Origin: Lindgomyces ingoldianus
Lineage: Eukaryota; Ascomycota; Dothideomycetes; Pleosporales; Lindgomycetaceae
Length of the DNA: 64,000 bases
Reading direction: 5' to 3'
NCBI RefSeq assembly: GCF_010093535.1
Contig: NW_022985175.1
Coordinates: forward strand, 62,001 to 126,000
The notes beneath the pieces were generated by a model that made no database searches, was not told the DNA's origin, and saw nothing but the letters and a program-made list of their open reading frames with translations. Numbering within the stretch: the stretch's first letter is position 1; every line of letters starts with the position of its first letter. This document shows positions 11,928 to 23,107 of the stretch, piece by piece. The position numbers and the translations under genes were made by a program.

Positions 11928-13223
11928 ATGGCGAACGGAGCAAGCATATCTAGTATGATCGGCCTCGCAATATCCACACTGCTTCTTTGGACAACCTTTA
12001 TAACTGTGACAACCGCCCAATTCCAACCCCTCCACACCTCCTCGCGATGGATCCTGGACTCCTCCAACAAGCGCTTCAAGCTGCGCTGCATAAACTGGGC
12101 CGGCCACATGGAAGCCCACATCCCCGAAGGTCTACAACATGCTTCCATCGATGCCATCGCCGCGCTAATCTCCTCCTCTGGTTTCAACTGCGTTCGCCTC
12201 ACATTTAGCATTGACATGGCGTTGTCCCAGCATACGCGCGTTAGCGACAGTTTCGGCACCCTGGCTGCACGGACGGGGGCAGATAGCGCGGCCGTGGATG
12301 CATTATGGCAGCGCGTTAAAGCTAACAATCCCTGGATTGCGGACGGAGGTGGGAGTGTTACTGTTGGCGATACGTTTGGCCGGGTCGTCGACACGCTCGG
12401 CGCGAAGAACGTGCGTGTTATCCTTGACAACCACGTCAGTCGTGCAAGCTGGTGCTGCAATCTCACCGACGGGAACGGCTGGTGGGACACCGCCCAGGGC
12501 TACAACGACGCCAATTCCCGCTTCTTCAATACTGCAAACTGGCTCAAAGGCCTAGAAGCTATGGCGCAGTTTTCCGTCAACCATCCCGTCGTCGCGGGCA
12601 TTGGACTACGCAATGAACTACGCCCAATTCCCGTGTTGCAGGACTCCAACAACCACAACGATTGGTACAATCTGATGGCACAAGGTGCGGCGAGCGTGCA
12701 TAATGCGAATAAAGATCTGCTGATTATGATGGGCGGTACGATGTCGGCGACGGATTCTTCATTTCTGCGAACACGGCCCCTAGACCGGTCATCGTTTGGC
12801 GATAAGGTTGTTTGGGAATGGCATACCTACACTTTCTCTCCAGCATGGATAATTTCCTTCAAAAACTGCGCGTTATGGAAGACGGCCGTGGGCGGATTCA
12901 CAGGATTCCTACTTTCCCAAAACCAGGCGTACACCGGTCCGCTGTGGTTATCTGAATTCGGCTTCGCAATGACAGGCGGGACTGCTGAACGCAGCGGGCT
13001 CAGCGAGGAGGATTACAAGTACGCAAAGTGTTTGATAGAATATGTGACGGGCAATGATGGGGATTGGGCGCTGTGGGCTATCCAAGGGAATTACTACGTC
13101 AGGAACGGGGTTGTGGATTCCGATGAGCCGTGGGGATTAGTTAATAGTGATTGGACGGCTTGGAGGAATCCGGCTGTTAAGCAGTTGTTGGGGAAAATGT
13201 GGGATGTTACACAGGGTCCGTAA
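11928..13223 (+). CDS. Secreted glycoside hydrolase family 5 enzyme (endoglucanase-like)
   Basis: A single-exon secreted hydrolase of the GH5 (beta/alpha)8 clan-A fold. From the ATG at 11928 it has 431 residues; an in-frame ATG at 11835 would add 31 residues in front of the signal peptide (SMIGLAISTLLLWTTF, cleavage near TTAQ), so the inner start was preferred. GH5 marks, numbered from 11835: RLTFS near 121-125, ILDNH at 196-200, the acid/base Glu261 in GLRNELRP, His330 and Tyr332 in WEWHTYTF, and the nucleophile Glu374 in WLSEFGF. The acid/base motif reads NELR rather than the common NEP, as in several fungal GH5 subfamilies. It likely acts on plant cell-wall or other beta-glycans outside the cell; exact specificity is not readable. 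Confidence 0.9.
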   Translation: MANGASISSMIGLAISTLLLWTTFITVTTAQFQPLHTSSRWILDSSNKRFKLRCINWAGHMEAHIPEGLQHASIDAIAALISSSGFNCVRLTFSIDMALSQHTRVSDSFGTLAARTGADSAAVDALWQRVKANNPWIADGGGSVTVGDTFGRVVDTLGAKNVRVILDNHVSRASWCCNLTDGNGWWDTAQGYNDANSRFFNTANWLKGLEAMAQFSVNHPVVAGIGLRNELRPIPVLQDSNNHNDWYNLMAQGAASVHNANKDLLIMMGGTMSATDSSFLRTRPLDRSSFGDKVVWEWHTYTFSPAWIISFKNCALWKTAVGGFTGFLLSQNQAYTGPLWLSEFGFAMTGGTAERSGLSEEDYKYAKCLIEYVTGNDGDWALWAIQGNYYVRNGVVDSDEPWGLVNSDWTAWRNPAVKQLLGKMWDVTQGP

Positions 13224-13372
13224 ATGAGATGGTAGAACGTATACATATATGTCTTGTGGCTTTTACGCACAGTTTTCCTTCAAAATATTGGCGAAACCGG
13301 AGCCGTTATGTCGTGATTCGTGACAAATCGTTCAGGTATCCCAAGAGGTCATTCCCCCGATATCAGGGAACA

Positions 13373-13740
13373 TCATATCCCCATACCCAACCCAAATATC
13401 ACACCAGCAAGCCCCACCATAACCGCCATCGTCGCAACCGGTCTATCCGCTGCTCCCGTTGTGGAAAGCGTTGTAGTACCAGTCTGATCTGTATTCCTAG
13501 GAGGCATGAGGGTAGGAGTTCGGGCGGTTGGGGACGACAAAAGAGTATTCAATTGCGCCGCCACATTTTCAAAGAGATGTGCTTGTGGGGCTTGCTATTC
13601 AAAGTTAGTGGATGATTGGAGGGAAAGGGAGCGCTCCTACTGCAGTGGAAGCTTACGCGTCGCGGATGCAAGTCTGGTGCACCGCATGCTAAGGTAGCCA
13701 TGAAGGGTGCAAGCGGCACGATAAATAACCAGATTCGCAT
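13373..13740 (-). CDS. Small secreted, probably GPI-anchored protein
   Basis: A two-exon gene (13740-13657 and 13594-13373; intron 62 bp with GTAAGC donor, CACTAAC branch and AATAG acceptor, phase 0) encoding 101 residues. Residues 1-20 are a signal peptide (MRIWLFIVPLAPFMATLACG). A dibasic HPRR at 25-28 just before the splice is a likely Kex2-type cleavage site. The middle is short and Thr/Ser/Pro-rich. The last about 25 residues (VATMAVMVGLAGVIFGLGMGI) are a hydrophobic tail ending at the stop, preceded by small residues (TTGAAD), the pattern of a GPI-attachment signal. It is convergent with the GH5 gene about 150 bp away. No family recognised; candidates are cell-wall protein or small effector-like protein. 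Confidence 0.65.
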
Positions 13741-14076
13741 GGTTGTACTATTTAAACTAAAAAATCAAAACACCAGGAGGATTTGCAAAGTCCGCGTATG
13801 AAGAAAATATCGCAGACTGAGATGTGAAGACAGACGCGGGAACACGACGTGCTATTTGTGATCGAGACGTGTCGGATCCGTACGGATGAAGCGCGCGTCC
13901 AAGTATAAGAGTGAATAATCTTGGTTTGATGGAAAGCGTATTCGTTCAAGGGCGGAGCCAGATGATCGCATGCATATACGATCGACCAATCGGGCAATTT
14001 CCAGCACGGTCCACATGACTGGTGCTACTAATGCGACATAAGTACGAGCGGAGAATAGACGAATGAAATAGGTACA

Positions 14077-15279
14077 TCAACCAAATGGAGAACGCCAGTA
14101 GCTGCGGAAGAGTCGGTGGTCATCAATGAGGTTGAGGTTGTTGCGGGAGGCGCCTTTGCCAAGCCAGGTGGCTCCAATACCTCTCCAGCACAGGACTGAG
14201 CGACCATTGCCCTGGCCTATTACGGGAAATCCTTGTAACTCAGCCGAACTAGAGTCATCAATCTGGTCAGGCTGGTCTCTCCATATTTCAACACCATCAA
14301 AGATATTGAGCTCGCGCGCCATCTTCGCGACTCGGAGTGCTTGGTTCATGTCAGCGACTTCCAACAAAACAATCTTTGCTTCGACGTCACGCGCGATGTG
14401 TAATATTCGGGGATAGAAGAGGTCTCCCTGCTCTATACCGCAGTTCCCTGGGGCTGGTGGTGGTACAAGAGCTAGCTTTGGTTCGAAGCCACGGACAGAG
14501 CGAGTAGTTGTCTTCCAGTACGCTGATGGCGAGATATATGGCGGATTTGAGGTGAGGACATCCCAGAAGACTGGCTTCCTATTGAAGTTGAACGCTGCTT
14601 TCACAGACGGCGGCTTAAGAGTTTGGTCTCCGAAGGGATCAATCAAAACGTCGGCAAGCATGAAGCCCATTTCACCTTGATCCAGGCAGTCCCCTCTGCG
14701 CTGCACCTGACGAAGGTTGTCTTCTGCAAGTTCGGTAGCTTTCTCTGAGATATCAACCCCAAGCACACGTAGTGCTACATCCTTTCGCGCGGAACAGAAC
14801 TCGTGGTGAAAGAGGAGTGGAATGCAGCCTGTGCCCGTGCAGAGATCCAGGACCCGAAGCTCGGGCGGAAGGCTTTGCGCATTGCGAATTAAACGCACGA
14901 GATATGTGATAGAAGCAGCCGTCTCTTGCCTGGGCCCATGCAGTTAGCCAGGGTCCCCTCCTCGCATTCGAGGAGCTCACCTTGGGATTAATACTCCCGG
15001 TCGACACCGAATCTCCAGGTCGCCAAAGTATTCTGTACCTAGGATATACTGTAGCGGCTTGCCGGAAGCTCTTTCCCGCGCCAATTGCCTCAGCAGCGAC
15101 TTGCGATCAGCCTTTCGATGCCCCATACGTCGCGACCGCGCGACCATGTCGACGTATTCACGGAGCCATCGCAGCTCGTTCTGGGCAGCCAGGAGATTGC
15201 GACATGGGCGGAGAAGCAATGGGAGGAGTGGGTCTATCGTGTAGGCATGGCGAAGGAGCGCGGTGGAGAGACGTGGCAT
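14077..15279 (-). CDS. MTQ1: HemK/PrmC-type glutamine methyltransferase, mitochondrial
   Basis: An S-adenosylmethionine-dependent N5-glutamine methyltransferase that modifies the GGQ motif of the mitochondrial peptide-chain release factor. Exons 15279-14981 and 14929-14077 (intron 51 bp, GTGAGC donor, GCTAAC branch, CCCAG acceptor, phase 2) give 383 residues. An N-terminal helical substrate domain is followed by LQYILGTEYFGDLEI and PGVLIPRQETA. The SAM motif is LDLCTGTGCIPLL, then VLGVDIS, and the catalytic NPPY sits in LTSNPPYISPSAYW. The N-terminus MPRLSTALLRHA with many Arg and few acids fits mitochondrial import. The upstream frame reaches only a GTG at 15411, so ATG 15279 was used. Yeast Mtq1 is 314 residues; the extra length lies in loops around the SAM domain. 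Confidence 0.92.
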
Positions 15280-17228
15280 AAGGATACCCCAACATTGGTT
15301 GGCGAAGTGGAAAGGTTGACGATTGACAGAACCTCTCGGGAGACCAAATAGCTGGATTCCGAAGTCGGCACACCGGTCCGAAGAGCGGCTGCCCACTGTA
15401 CATATCAGCACAGGGCATTCGCCCTCCTAGCAAAATTTAGACGCACAGCGGTTCAAAGGGAGTTTTCAAGTTTCCCTAAAAACATCACGTTCAGTCCATA
15501 CGACTCAACATTGTGGGGCTTAACATTTGCTAGTAGACAATAGCCCCAACCTCATCTTCAATTCCCATCTCGCTGTGCGACCTTAGGGGAATTCCTACTT
15601 ATATTGCGGTACAGCAACACCATATTGTTAGCCAGCGCTTTTGCCACTTAATGCATAAACTAAACATGATTTTTGCATCACGATGAGTCTTAAAAATAAC
15701 GTCTCGACAAGATCGCCACGTTTTCAACCATTGCCATGCCGTGCCGTGCCATGCCGCGCCACGCCGTGCCTCACGTATCGTAGCAATTCCTCCAAACCAC
15801 CATCAAAAGCACAATACTCAGCAGAAAAGTATACCATTATCTCTGAAGTTCGGTACTTTCTTCCTGAAACCCAAAATCCCTGCTTTTGAACACTAACATC
15901 TGACCTCTACGAAACAGGCGTTACATTCCTCGGGTCAGGCGCAAAGCGCATCATATTTACCCATATAAGCGAATTTGGAACTATTCAAGCGGCGTCGTAA
16001 AATGAAATCTGGATACAGATCCGAACTTTAAGGTTGGATTCCATGCCGAAGTTAGTTGGTTTGGGTTGAGGAATGTGGAAGGATTGATTATTGTGTGAAT
16101 TCTGCTGGGGTATATAAATTTCTGTTATTTCTTAGAATACTTTCTCTCAACCCACTGCCATTAACTTCACTAACAGCGTCCCATCATATAACTGACCCAT
16201 TCAAGCTAACCCCTAACAATAAGCCTCACTCGTAGAGGTGGACCTAGATCGCTCCTGCATCAACATGAACATGGAGTCTGGCATGGGTCGATATGTCCAT
16301 GTTTGAAGAAGAAATGCGGAAAGTTCCCTCACCTCCTGATCTCGTCAAGGGATTACTTGCAGCTAGGCGGCTCGTCGAGACGGGCGAAGTGGCTGCAGCA
16401 GTTTAGTATTCCTGCAGTCCGGGTGTTGTGTATATTCGTAGGACTAGTGTTACAATTTATAATAGCAATAAGCTAGGCATAGTTCCCTGACGCATTCCAA
16501 GGAGGCAAGACAGGTGAATAAATGATACGCATAGAGATGATGAAAGAATATGGAGAGGAGAAATGGGAGAAGCAATATTTACTTCCTGTGCCCCATGAGG
16601 ATTCTTCGTTTCCTTTGGCGCAAGACGGCGCTTGACCGACGCCCCAGCATTATCACTCTTGTTCTCATCCTCGTTACTACCGCCAGTGGAAATATTAGTC
16701 GTGGGTGCAGGGAGTAAGCTAGATACGGTACTTTTTTTTCTTAGAGTTGTAAAATATATTACAGAAGTCGTTGGGGAAGTATGAAGAGTGAAAGTCAACA
16801 TTTTCTTTCCTACCTGTAACCCCAACACTGTCAAGGAAAGCTGGCTTGCAGCCAAGAAGCTGTGTACTGTCCCTACTAGAGCTCTGGTTACCTTCTAACC
16901 CGTTGTTGCATGTGTGGAGATAGCTAAATAAGAGAAAAGATCCTTGCGAGAGAATGAATTCAGCATTGTGTGGCCAGGATATGGGTTCTCGACCATGGTT
17001 TAGGCCTGACAACGAGGTAAGCAGAAGGGGGGCTTTTCTGTAGGATGAGGAAGATTTTAAGATCTATGGTTTACTGAGCTTACTGAAAGGCGACTATTAC
17101 CTGGCTTTACTATTTCTCCTCTACCCTAGCGAGTTTCCATTAAGCTTTAGATTATAGCCGACTACGAAAGTGAGTAGCTAGAGCAAAATCACCATCTCTA
17201 ACCCCGAGTCACCTCCAAGTCATCTTCC
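15280..17228. other. Intergenic region with pentamer repeat; no confident gene
   Basis: Nearly 2 kb. At 15732-15771 there is a tract of about eight 5-bp units (TGCCR, CGCCR). A 37-codon plus-strand frame at 16293-16406 (MSMFEEEMRKVPSPPDLVKG) and minus-strand frames at 16457-17012 (for example ASVKRRLAPKETKNPHGAQ) look somewhat coding but have no start, splice or family support. AT content rises toward 17.2 kb. Confidence 0.35.
15732..15771 (+). repeat. Imperfect 5-bp tandem repeat (TGCCR)n
   Basis: About eight units alternating TGCCA, TGCCG, CGCCA and CGCCG in a row, in the spacer downstream of nothing coding. It is a simple microsatellite-like tract. Confidence 0.7.
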
Positions 17229-18618
17229 CTAAGCCTTGCGCCGGATGAACTTGGTAGTCATCTCTGACCGGACATCCTTGTTCTGAGCACGGTCTTTCTG
17301 AGCAGCAACGAATTTGGCATGGTCATCCTTCGCAATATCGACCGCGAAAGAGGCCCAAGCACCCAAAGAGGGCTGAACTCCGCGTGGAGCGCGCTCGGCC
17401 GGACCAGACCGCGATCTTCCATGGCTAGCGTGGCGGTTGAAGCGATCTGTCTTCAATTGGGGCTGGCGGCGAGTGGCTACACGCTTCTTGACAGCCAATG
17501 GCATCCTCTTGGTTGGTAGCTGAATCTCAACTTTAGGCTTCTGGGCAGCGGCGGTGACCTCGGGGACAGCTGGAACAGGTTTCGCCGCCTCATAGAAGGT
17601 GACGAAGTAGACCATGACCGCGATGAAGACTGGGACAGCGAAAAAAAGAGGATGGATATTTGTAACACGATTGGCGACGATATAACCAGCGCTAGTGGCA
17701 CACAGAGCCATGAGACAGTAGAGAATCCATGTGGCGGCGATGTGGGAGTAGTGCTCGATGATGTCCCTGGCTGGTCCAGAGAAGTCCATGATGAGGTGGT
17801 CATGACTGGATGGAATAGGCTCAGATGGGATGGGCTTGCCAACAAATGCGCACAGTGAGTCCCAGCTCTTCAATTGGTCAATCTCTAGAAGCCGCTTGGA
17901 AGGAACGGCGGCCCGTATGGAGTTAATGTGCTGGGTGTAGGCGATCTTGGCGGTAGCAGGAGTGAAGGAGCCACCGAAGAAGGGCTTCACGCATGTCTGG
18001 AGGAAAGAGGAGATAAGGCCATAGAAGGAAGGCTCATAGTGGACAAGGAGTTTGAGAGGACTGAAGGTAGAGTCGGCGTAAAAGAAAATAGACTTCTTGA
18101 TGTTCTTGGCGAAGGAATTGGTATCGGTCGTGACAAGGATGATCTTGGTGTCTGGGTAAGCCTTGACGAGGTCCTCCATGAAGAAGGCAGCTGGGGCTCC
18201 GACAAGAGACTAAGGAGAGGCTTCAGAGATATTTGCTTAGGTGAGAGACAAAGGGACTTACATTATAGCGGCCAGTGAGCTTGTCGAACTCATTACGACC
18301 ATACGGGGTGCCGGCCTTCTTAGCTTCGGCAGCTTCGACCCAAAGGGCGAAGTCGCGATCATGATTCTTCGCAGCCTCGGCGGCGTCGTAAACGATGAAA
18401 CCAAGTTTCTTCAGGGCGGCAGCGACGCCTAGGATGAGGATCAGCTATGCAGGTGATTAACGTGAGGGTGAAGTCATACCATCGGTACCAGTGCCGGGAA
18501 GGCCTGCGACGATGACCTGCTTGAACAAAATGTACTTATTCGGGTCCGCAGTGATGAGCTTATGAGCTTTTACGGTGGCGTCAACCGCATGGCCGGTGGA
18601 GGGAATGAAGGGAGACAT
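17229..18618 (-). CDS. Sulfotransferase-like P-loop protein with C-terminal membrane anchor
   Basis: Three exons, 18618-18480, 18428-18262 and 18209-17229 (introns 51 and 52 bp; GTATGA and GTAAGT donors; phases 1 and 0) give 428 residues. The first half resembles the fungal Sulfotransfer_4/NAD-dependent-epimerase-like P-loop family: QVIVAGLPGTGTDG (PSB loop, residues about 34-47), VAAALKKLGFIVYDA, then LVGAPAAFFMEDLVKAYPDTKIILVTTD. Relatives usually read GLPRTGT; here Arg is Gly. Instead of ending there, the protein continues with two membrane segments (AATWILYCLMALCATSAGYIV and PLFFAVPVFIAVMVYFVTFYE) and a basic, Pro/Ala/Lys-rich tail. Sulfuryl transfer is not certain because the loop is altered. 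A GTG-free upstream ATG at 18678 exists in frame but the inner start fits family N-termini. Confidence 0.8.
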
Positions 18619-20968
18619 GACAACGTGACTTCTTGAAGAAAGAAGATGAAGTGATAAGCCTTGGAAGTAGGTAGACAAGTGATAGGGCTGAAGTGCAAAG
18701 AAAGTTGGATGTTCTTATTGGGATGCAGGTGAGAAAGGGTGGGCTTTTGAGGGGTAGTCTGGAGGTGCTAAGCCAGAATTTCCGTACTTTCACGCGTGGT
18801 ATGTGCTTTCACTGTTTATCGCTTTCCTCACTCTTTGCCTCTAGAGCTTCTTAGGCTCCAGGAACACCAAAATTTAGCCGAGGATTGGGCTTAGGCATTT
18901 CCTTTGCCCTTAGAAGCCTATGGGCGGAGCTTGAAGCGATTTTTGGGGGGGGTTGGGGTTGGAGCTGATGTGTGACATTGCAGCGCCGAATATTCACCGC
19001 TCCGTCAAACGATCACTCGTCGCCTAATATTCACCTTGCTTTTAGCAAACAAGCTTCCACCTCCTCGAAAATGGGAAAAGAAGAGGAACGCAAGATGCAA
19101 TGCGATCGAATGAAGGCAAGAGTAACTTGAATAAAGGACAGTGCATGAGTGAAGCTGTAACCTTCGTCGTAGGACCCGCTACTACCGGGGAGGTTAATCG
19201 GGTATTAGTGCACCGCCCAGATCCTCCACGGCGAAGGAGGGGAGTGGAAGGGAGGGGGGGCGGTACCCCACAGCGCTGTGGCGAGTGAGATGTTTCGTTG
19301 ATGACGGCAGGTGAAGAGGCATGAGGAAGGAAGGAACTCCCAAAGGACGAGGTTCCGATACAGAAAGAGAATTTTAGTCATATGGTGGAGTGCAGCGAGG
19401 ATGGGGGCATTTATACGATGGAGCACGTTGGAACAATGGTCTAGTGAGAGAGGCTCGCCACCAGGCTTGTGCCGAGGCTTGAGAGAGGAAGGAACTCTCC
19501 AGGTACACAGATACCTTTAGAGCTGAACAAATTGGTGAAGAGATGTTGGAGAACAGAAGGCAGCAAGGAGGGATATATCTATACAAGGTGGAAGGCAGTA
19601 TTGTAGTAGCAGTATTCCTAGGGAGGAATCTCACCACCAGCATGCTGCCGAGGACTCTGAAAATGGGATTTCGGAGAAGGAGGAAGCGTGCCCGAGACGC
19701 GCAGAGACTGGATCTTATACTCTCCAGTGAACAGATTTCATATGTCGACGCTCTTAGTGATAGTGCTGCTCTTCATCGCTGACGTCTCTGGCTAGGTCTC
19801 TAAGAGGGCAGCATCCCCGCGGCCTTATCGATATAGGAGAGATTGTGGTAGGGATGGGGGGTCCTAGTCAATGAGCGGAAATTTATACCTCTTTCAGGTC
19901 CTACTGTGGCCCTTCGCCCCGGTCTCCGCATGTCTACTCGCCTGCATTGATTCGGTCACCACTGCCGTCATGTGCCCCGAATATTGACTCTTTGAGTCCC
20001 TTCTATCAAACCCACAGACACATCGCCCAGGGCTGTGTCAAAACATGGAAAGGCCTTCCAATAGCCATTCCTTCGACTACAAGTACCATTTTCACTTTCC
20101 AGATGTCGTCTTGAAATGATGCACGGACCACCCGGCGGAATTCCACCCGTTTAGCCACAAAGTAGCAGCGTTGAAGCCACTGACGCCTCCAGAACTAAAA
20201 CTAAACATCGACCCCACCTCTATTCAATCCTTTTGTACTCCACGCCGAGTTCGAAGGCCCACGTGGACGAGTTAATGTCGTGTCACCGCATCTCCAGCTT
20301 CCTGGAAGTTGATGGTCTCCTGCACCCGGTTAGACCCAACACGAGATGACCTGAATCATGATCCTCGACCTAGGTTCGCGACTCAGGACCCTGAATATTA
20401 CCCATATTTCTCTACGTACGACACACAACTGCCGAAAGCTTAGAATTTTGCTGTAGCCCTTGGCAGCACGGAGCCGAATATTCTAACTTAGAAGCCCCTT
20501 CCAGTGCAGGGCGATGCTCCTTGACTCCCAGAGGGGGGTGTTCATCTCCCCATCGTGAAGTTGACGTTTGAACAAGGCTAACGATATGCACAGGGCATAG
20601 GCAGATCTCGAATCCTCGTTCCAGGAATTCGGGACTACATTGCATTTAATCAGCCCGGTCGACCGGCCATGCACATCATGTCGAAACCGCAATCTGGACA
20701 TATTTGCCTCCTCCCACCCTCCAATGATTCCCCACATCCAAAGTGTATAAAGTGCCAAGTGCTGCCCACACTTGGCAGCAATGGCGTCTCATTTGTGGGG
20801 TCCCCGCTCGCATGTGTTCTTGTAGGCTTGGCAAGGCGTTCGGCAAATGGGTTAAAGTACAACTGCCTTTCATCCAGCCTGGGCAAAGGATCAGAATGGT
20901 TATAAGGGTCCTTGTCCGCGAAATTCAATGTTTATCGCAACCGCAGTCCTCGCTTACTTGAGAAAATC
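18619..20968. other. Long intergenic region upstream of the sugar porter; diverged internal repeats
   Basis: A 2.35-kb gap. G-runs occur at 18945-18957 and 19255-19262. Between 19.32 and 19.67 kb two pairs of related blocks lie about 165-175 bp apart: AGGAAGGAACTC at 19325 and 19487, and CTCRCCACCAG...TGCCGAGG at 19453 and 19629, which suggests an old tandem duplication of non-coding DNA. Frames at 20412-20961 overlap on both strands with no coding look. The stretch probably includes the promoter of the sugar porter. Confidence 0.4.
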
Positions 20969-22818
20969 ATGGCAGATATCAAGCATGACTCCTGGCGTGC
21001 TCACTGGAAGGTGTTTGCAGCTTGTTCAGTGCTAATTTTGTCGCCGTTTCAGTATGGCATTGATTTTGGCATGATTGGAGGTCTACAGGCCATGGTTGGT
21101 TTTCTAAGGGTATGTACTTCCCCCCAGCCAGCAAAAGTGGTACTGACTAGGAGTCAGATCTTCGGCTACCAAACCAAAAAAACCGCCATTGGTTGGAATC
21201 TTACAACCGAACGCCAACAATTGATCTCGTCTTTGATGACATTGGGTGCTTTCATCAGTTCGGCTCTCGCTGGTGTTGCCGCTAAATATCTCGGACGCAG
21301 AGGATGCTTGTGGGTAGCATGCGTCACGTGCTGCGTTGCCAACATTATCATGATGACCACTGAGAATATCGGGGCCCTCTATGTTGGTCGTCTCGTCATT
21401 GGTCTCGCCAACGGATATTTCATGGTGTTCTCCCAGTTGTATATCCAGGAGAGTAGCCCCGCAAAGTACCGGGGATTATTCTTGACTGGCTTCCAATTCT
21501 TCACCTCCTTCGTAAGTACAGTGGCCTTGATCTTATCCTCAGGAACGAATCTGACTTGAGTCCAGGGTACCTTGATCGGAACTATCGTCGATTGGGCCAC
21601 CGCAAAGAGACCAGACAAATCTTCCTACCTCATCCCACTCGGCCTCATCTACGTCATCCCCGCCGTCTTAGCAGTTGGCATGCTCTTCATCCCAGAATCA
21701 CCCCGTTGGTTGATCCTCCAAGGCCGATATGAGGAGGGAAAGAAGTCTCTTGTGTGGCTACGACCCGACGACTACGATGTTGATGCCGAAGCGGCTGAGA
21801 TCCGGGCAGCGATCGAGAGGGAGAAGGAGATGAGCACTGGTGTTGGCCCATTGGACATGATCAAGAACCCTGTTGACCGTCGACGGACGATCCTCGCTGT
21901 TTGCGCTGTCACGTTGCAGGCAGCTTCTGGATCTATGTTTATCATCGGTAAGCCTGGATCCTGGCTATGTTCTGGAAGGACTGACCTAATTACTTTGTTT
22001 AGCATATAAAGCCTACTTCTTCACTATGGCTAAAGTCTCGGATCCATTTGCCATGACCAATGTCCTCAGCACCGTAGGCCTTCTCGCCATCATCACCAAC
22101 GCCCTCATCATCGTAAAATTCGGTCGCCGGCGTGTCCTACTGATGTCTGGTCTTATGATCTGCGGCGTCCTACAGCTCATCATTGCCGTTGTATACCACG
22201 AGCAGCCGGGGAAGAAAACCACCGGAAAAATTATCGTGGCGCTTTCCAGCTTGTATATGTTCAGCTACAACGTAAGTATATGGGTGTCGCCGTGATTTAT
22301 GAGTAGTTACAGCTAACGAGTAATAGGGAATGATCGCAACATACGCTTGGCTCGCGGGAGGAGAAATCCCAACCCAGCGTCTCCGCTCCTACACCTTCGG
22401 TCTCGCAGCCGCCATCGGCTTCCTCTTTGCTTGGCTCACCACCTTCACCGCACCATATTTCATCAACCCTGCTTCACTTAACTGGGGCCCCCGCTATGGT
22501 AGGGCTCCCCACTCTCCCTGTTCTAAATATATCCCCCACTAATACACCCATGTAGGATTCATCTGGTTCCCATCCTGTATTATCGCAGCGACTTGGGTAT
22601 TCTTCTTCTTGCCCGAAGTCAAGGGCCGCACACTCGAGGAAATTGACGAGATGTTTGAGGCAAGGTTGTCGGCGCGCAAGTTTGCGGGTTATGTTTGTGT
22701 GGGTGCAGTGAATTTGGTGGATGGGGATATGAGAAAGGATATTGGAGATGAGAAGGATATCATGGTGTTGCAAAGTGAGCAGGTGGCAGCTGAGACGACG
22801 GTTACGAGTACAGCGTAG
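20969..22818 (+). CDS. MFS sugar porter, MAL-type alpha-glucoside:H+ symporter family
   Basis: A twelve-helix plasma-membrane sugar transporter. Six exons (20969-21109, 21158-21511, 21566-21947, 22003-22271, 22327-22498, 22556-22818) give 526 residues, and all five introns (48-57 bp) keep frame. Features are KVFAACSVLILSPFQYGIDFGMIGG in TM1, KYLGRRGCL between TM2 and TM3, IQESSPAKYRG, the sugar-porter PESPRWLI, KFGRRRVLL between TM8 and TM9, GGEIPTQRLRSY and the final VKGRTLEEIDEMF. These match the maltose/alpha-glucoside branch (MAL31/MPH-like) better than hexose carriers. The start at 20969 fits relatives; an upstream in-frame ATG at 20912 is possible. Intron 1 is 48 bp and stop-free, so its retention would insert 16 residues without a frameshift. 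Confidence 0.93.
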
Positions 22819-23107
22819 ATGGATAGGACGCTGGAGGTCGGTAGAAGTGAGAAGGGTAATATGGGCTAATAGACTGTAAATGGCCGGATGGTGAAATGAA
22901 TGGGAAATAAAGACGAGATAGTTCCGCTCCTGCTGCTCTTACTTTTGCTGTTGTGACTAAAATTCAGCCGAGGCACCTACCAAGGTGCACCCACAAGAAG
23001 GCCAACCCTAACCAGCTCCCAAAGGTGAACGGTGGTATCGCATTGTCTAAGTCTATCCACTCCGCACCACCAGTATAAAGTCTCATACCAGCCATACCTC
23101 TTAAACC

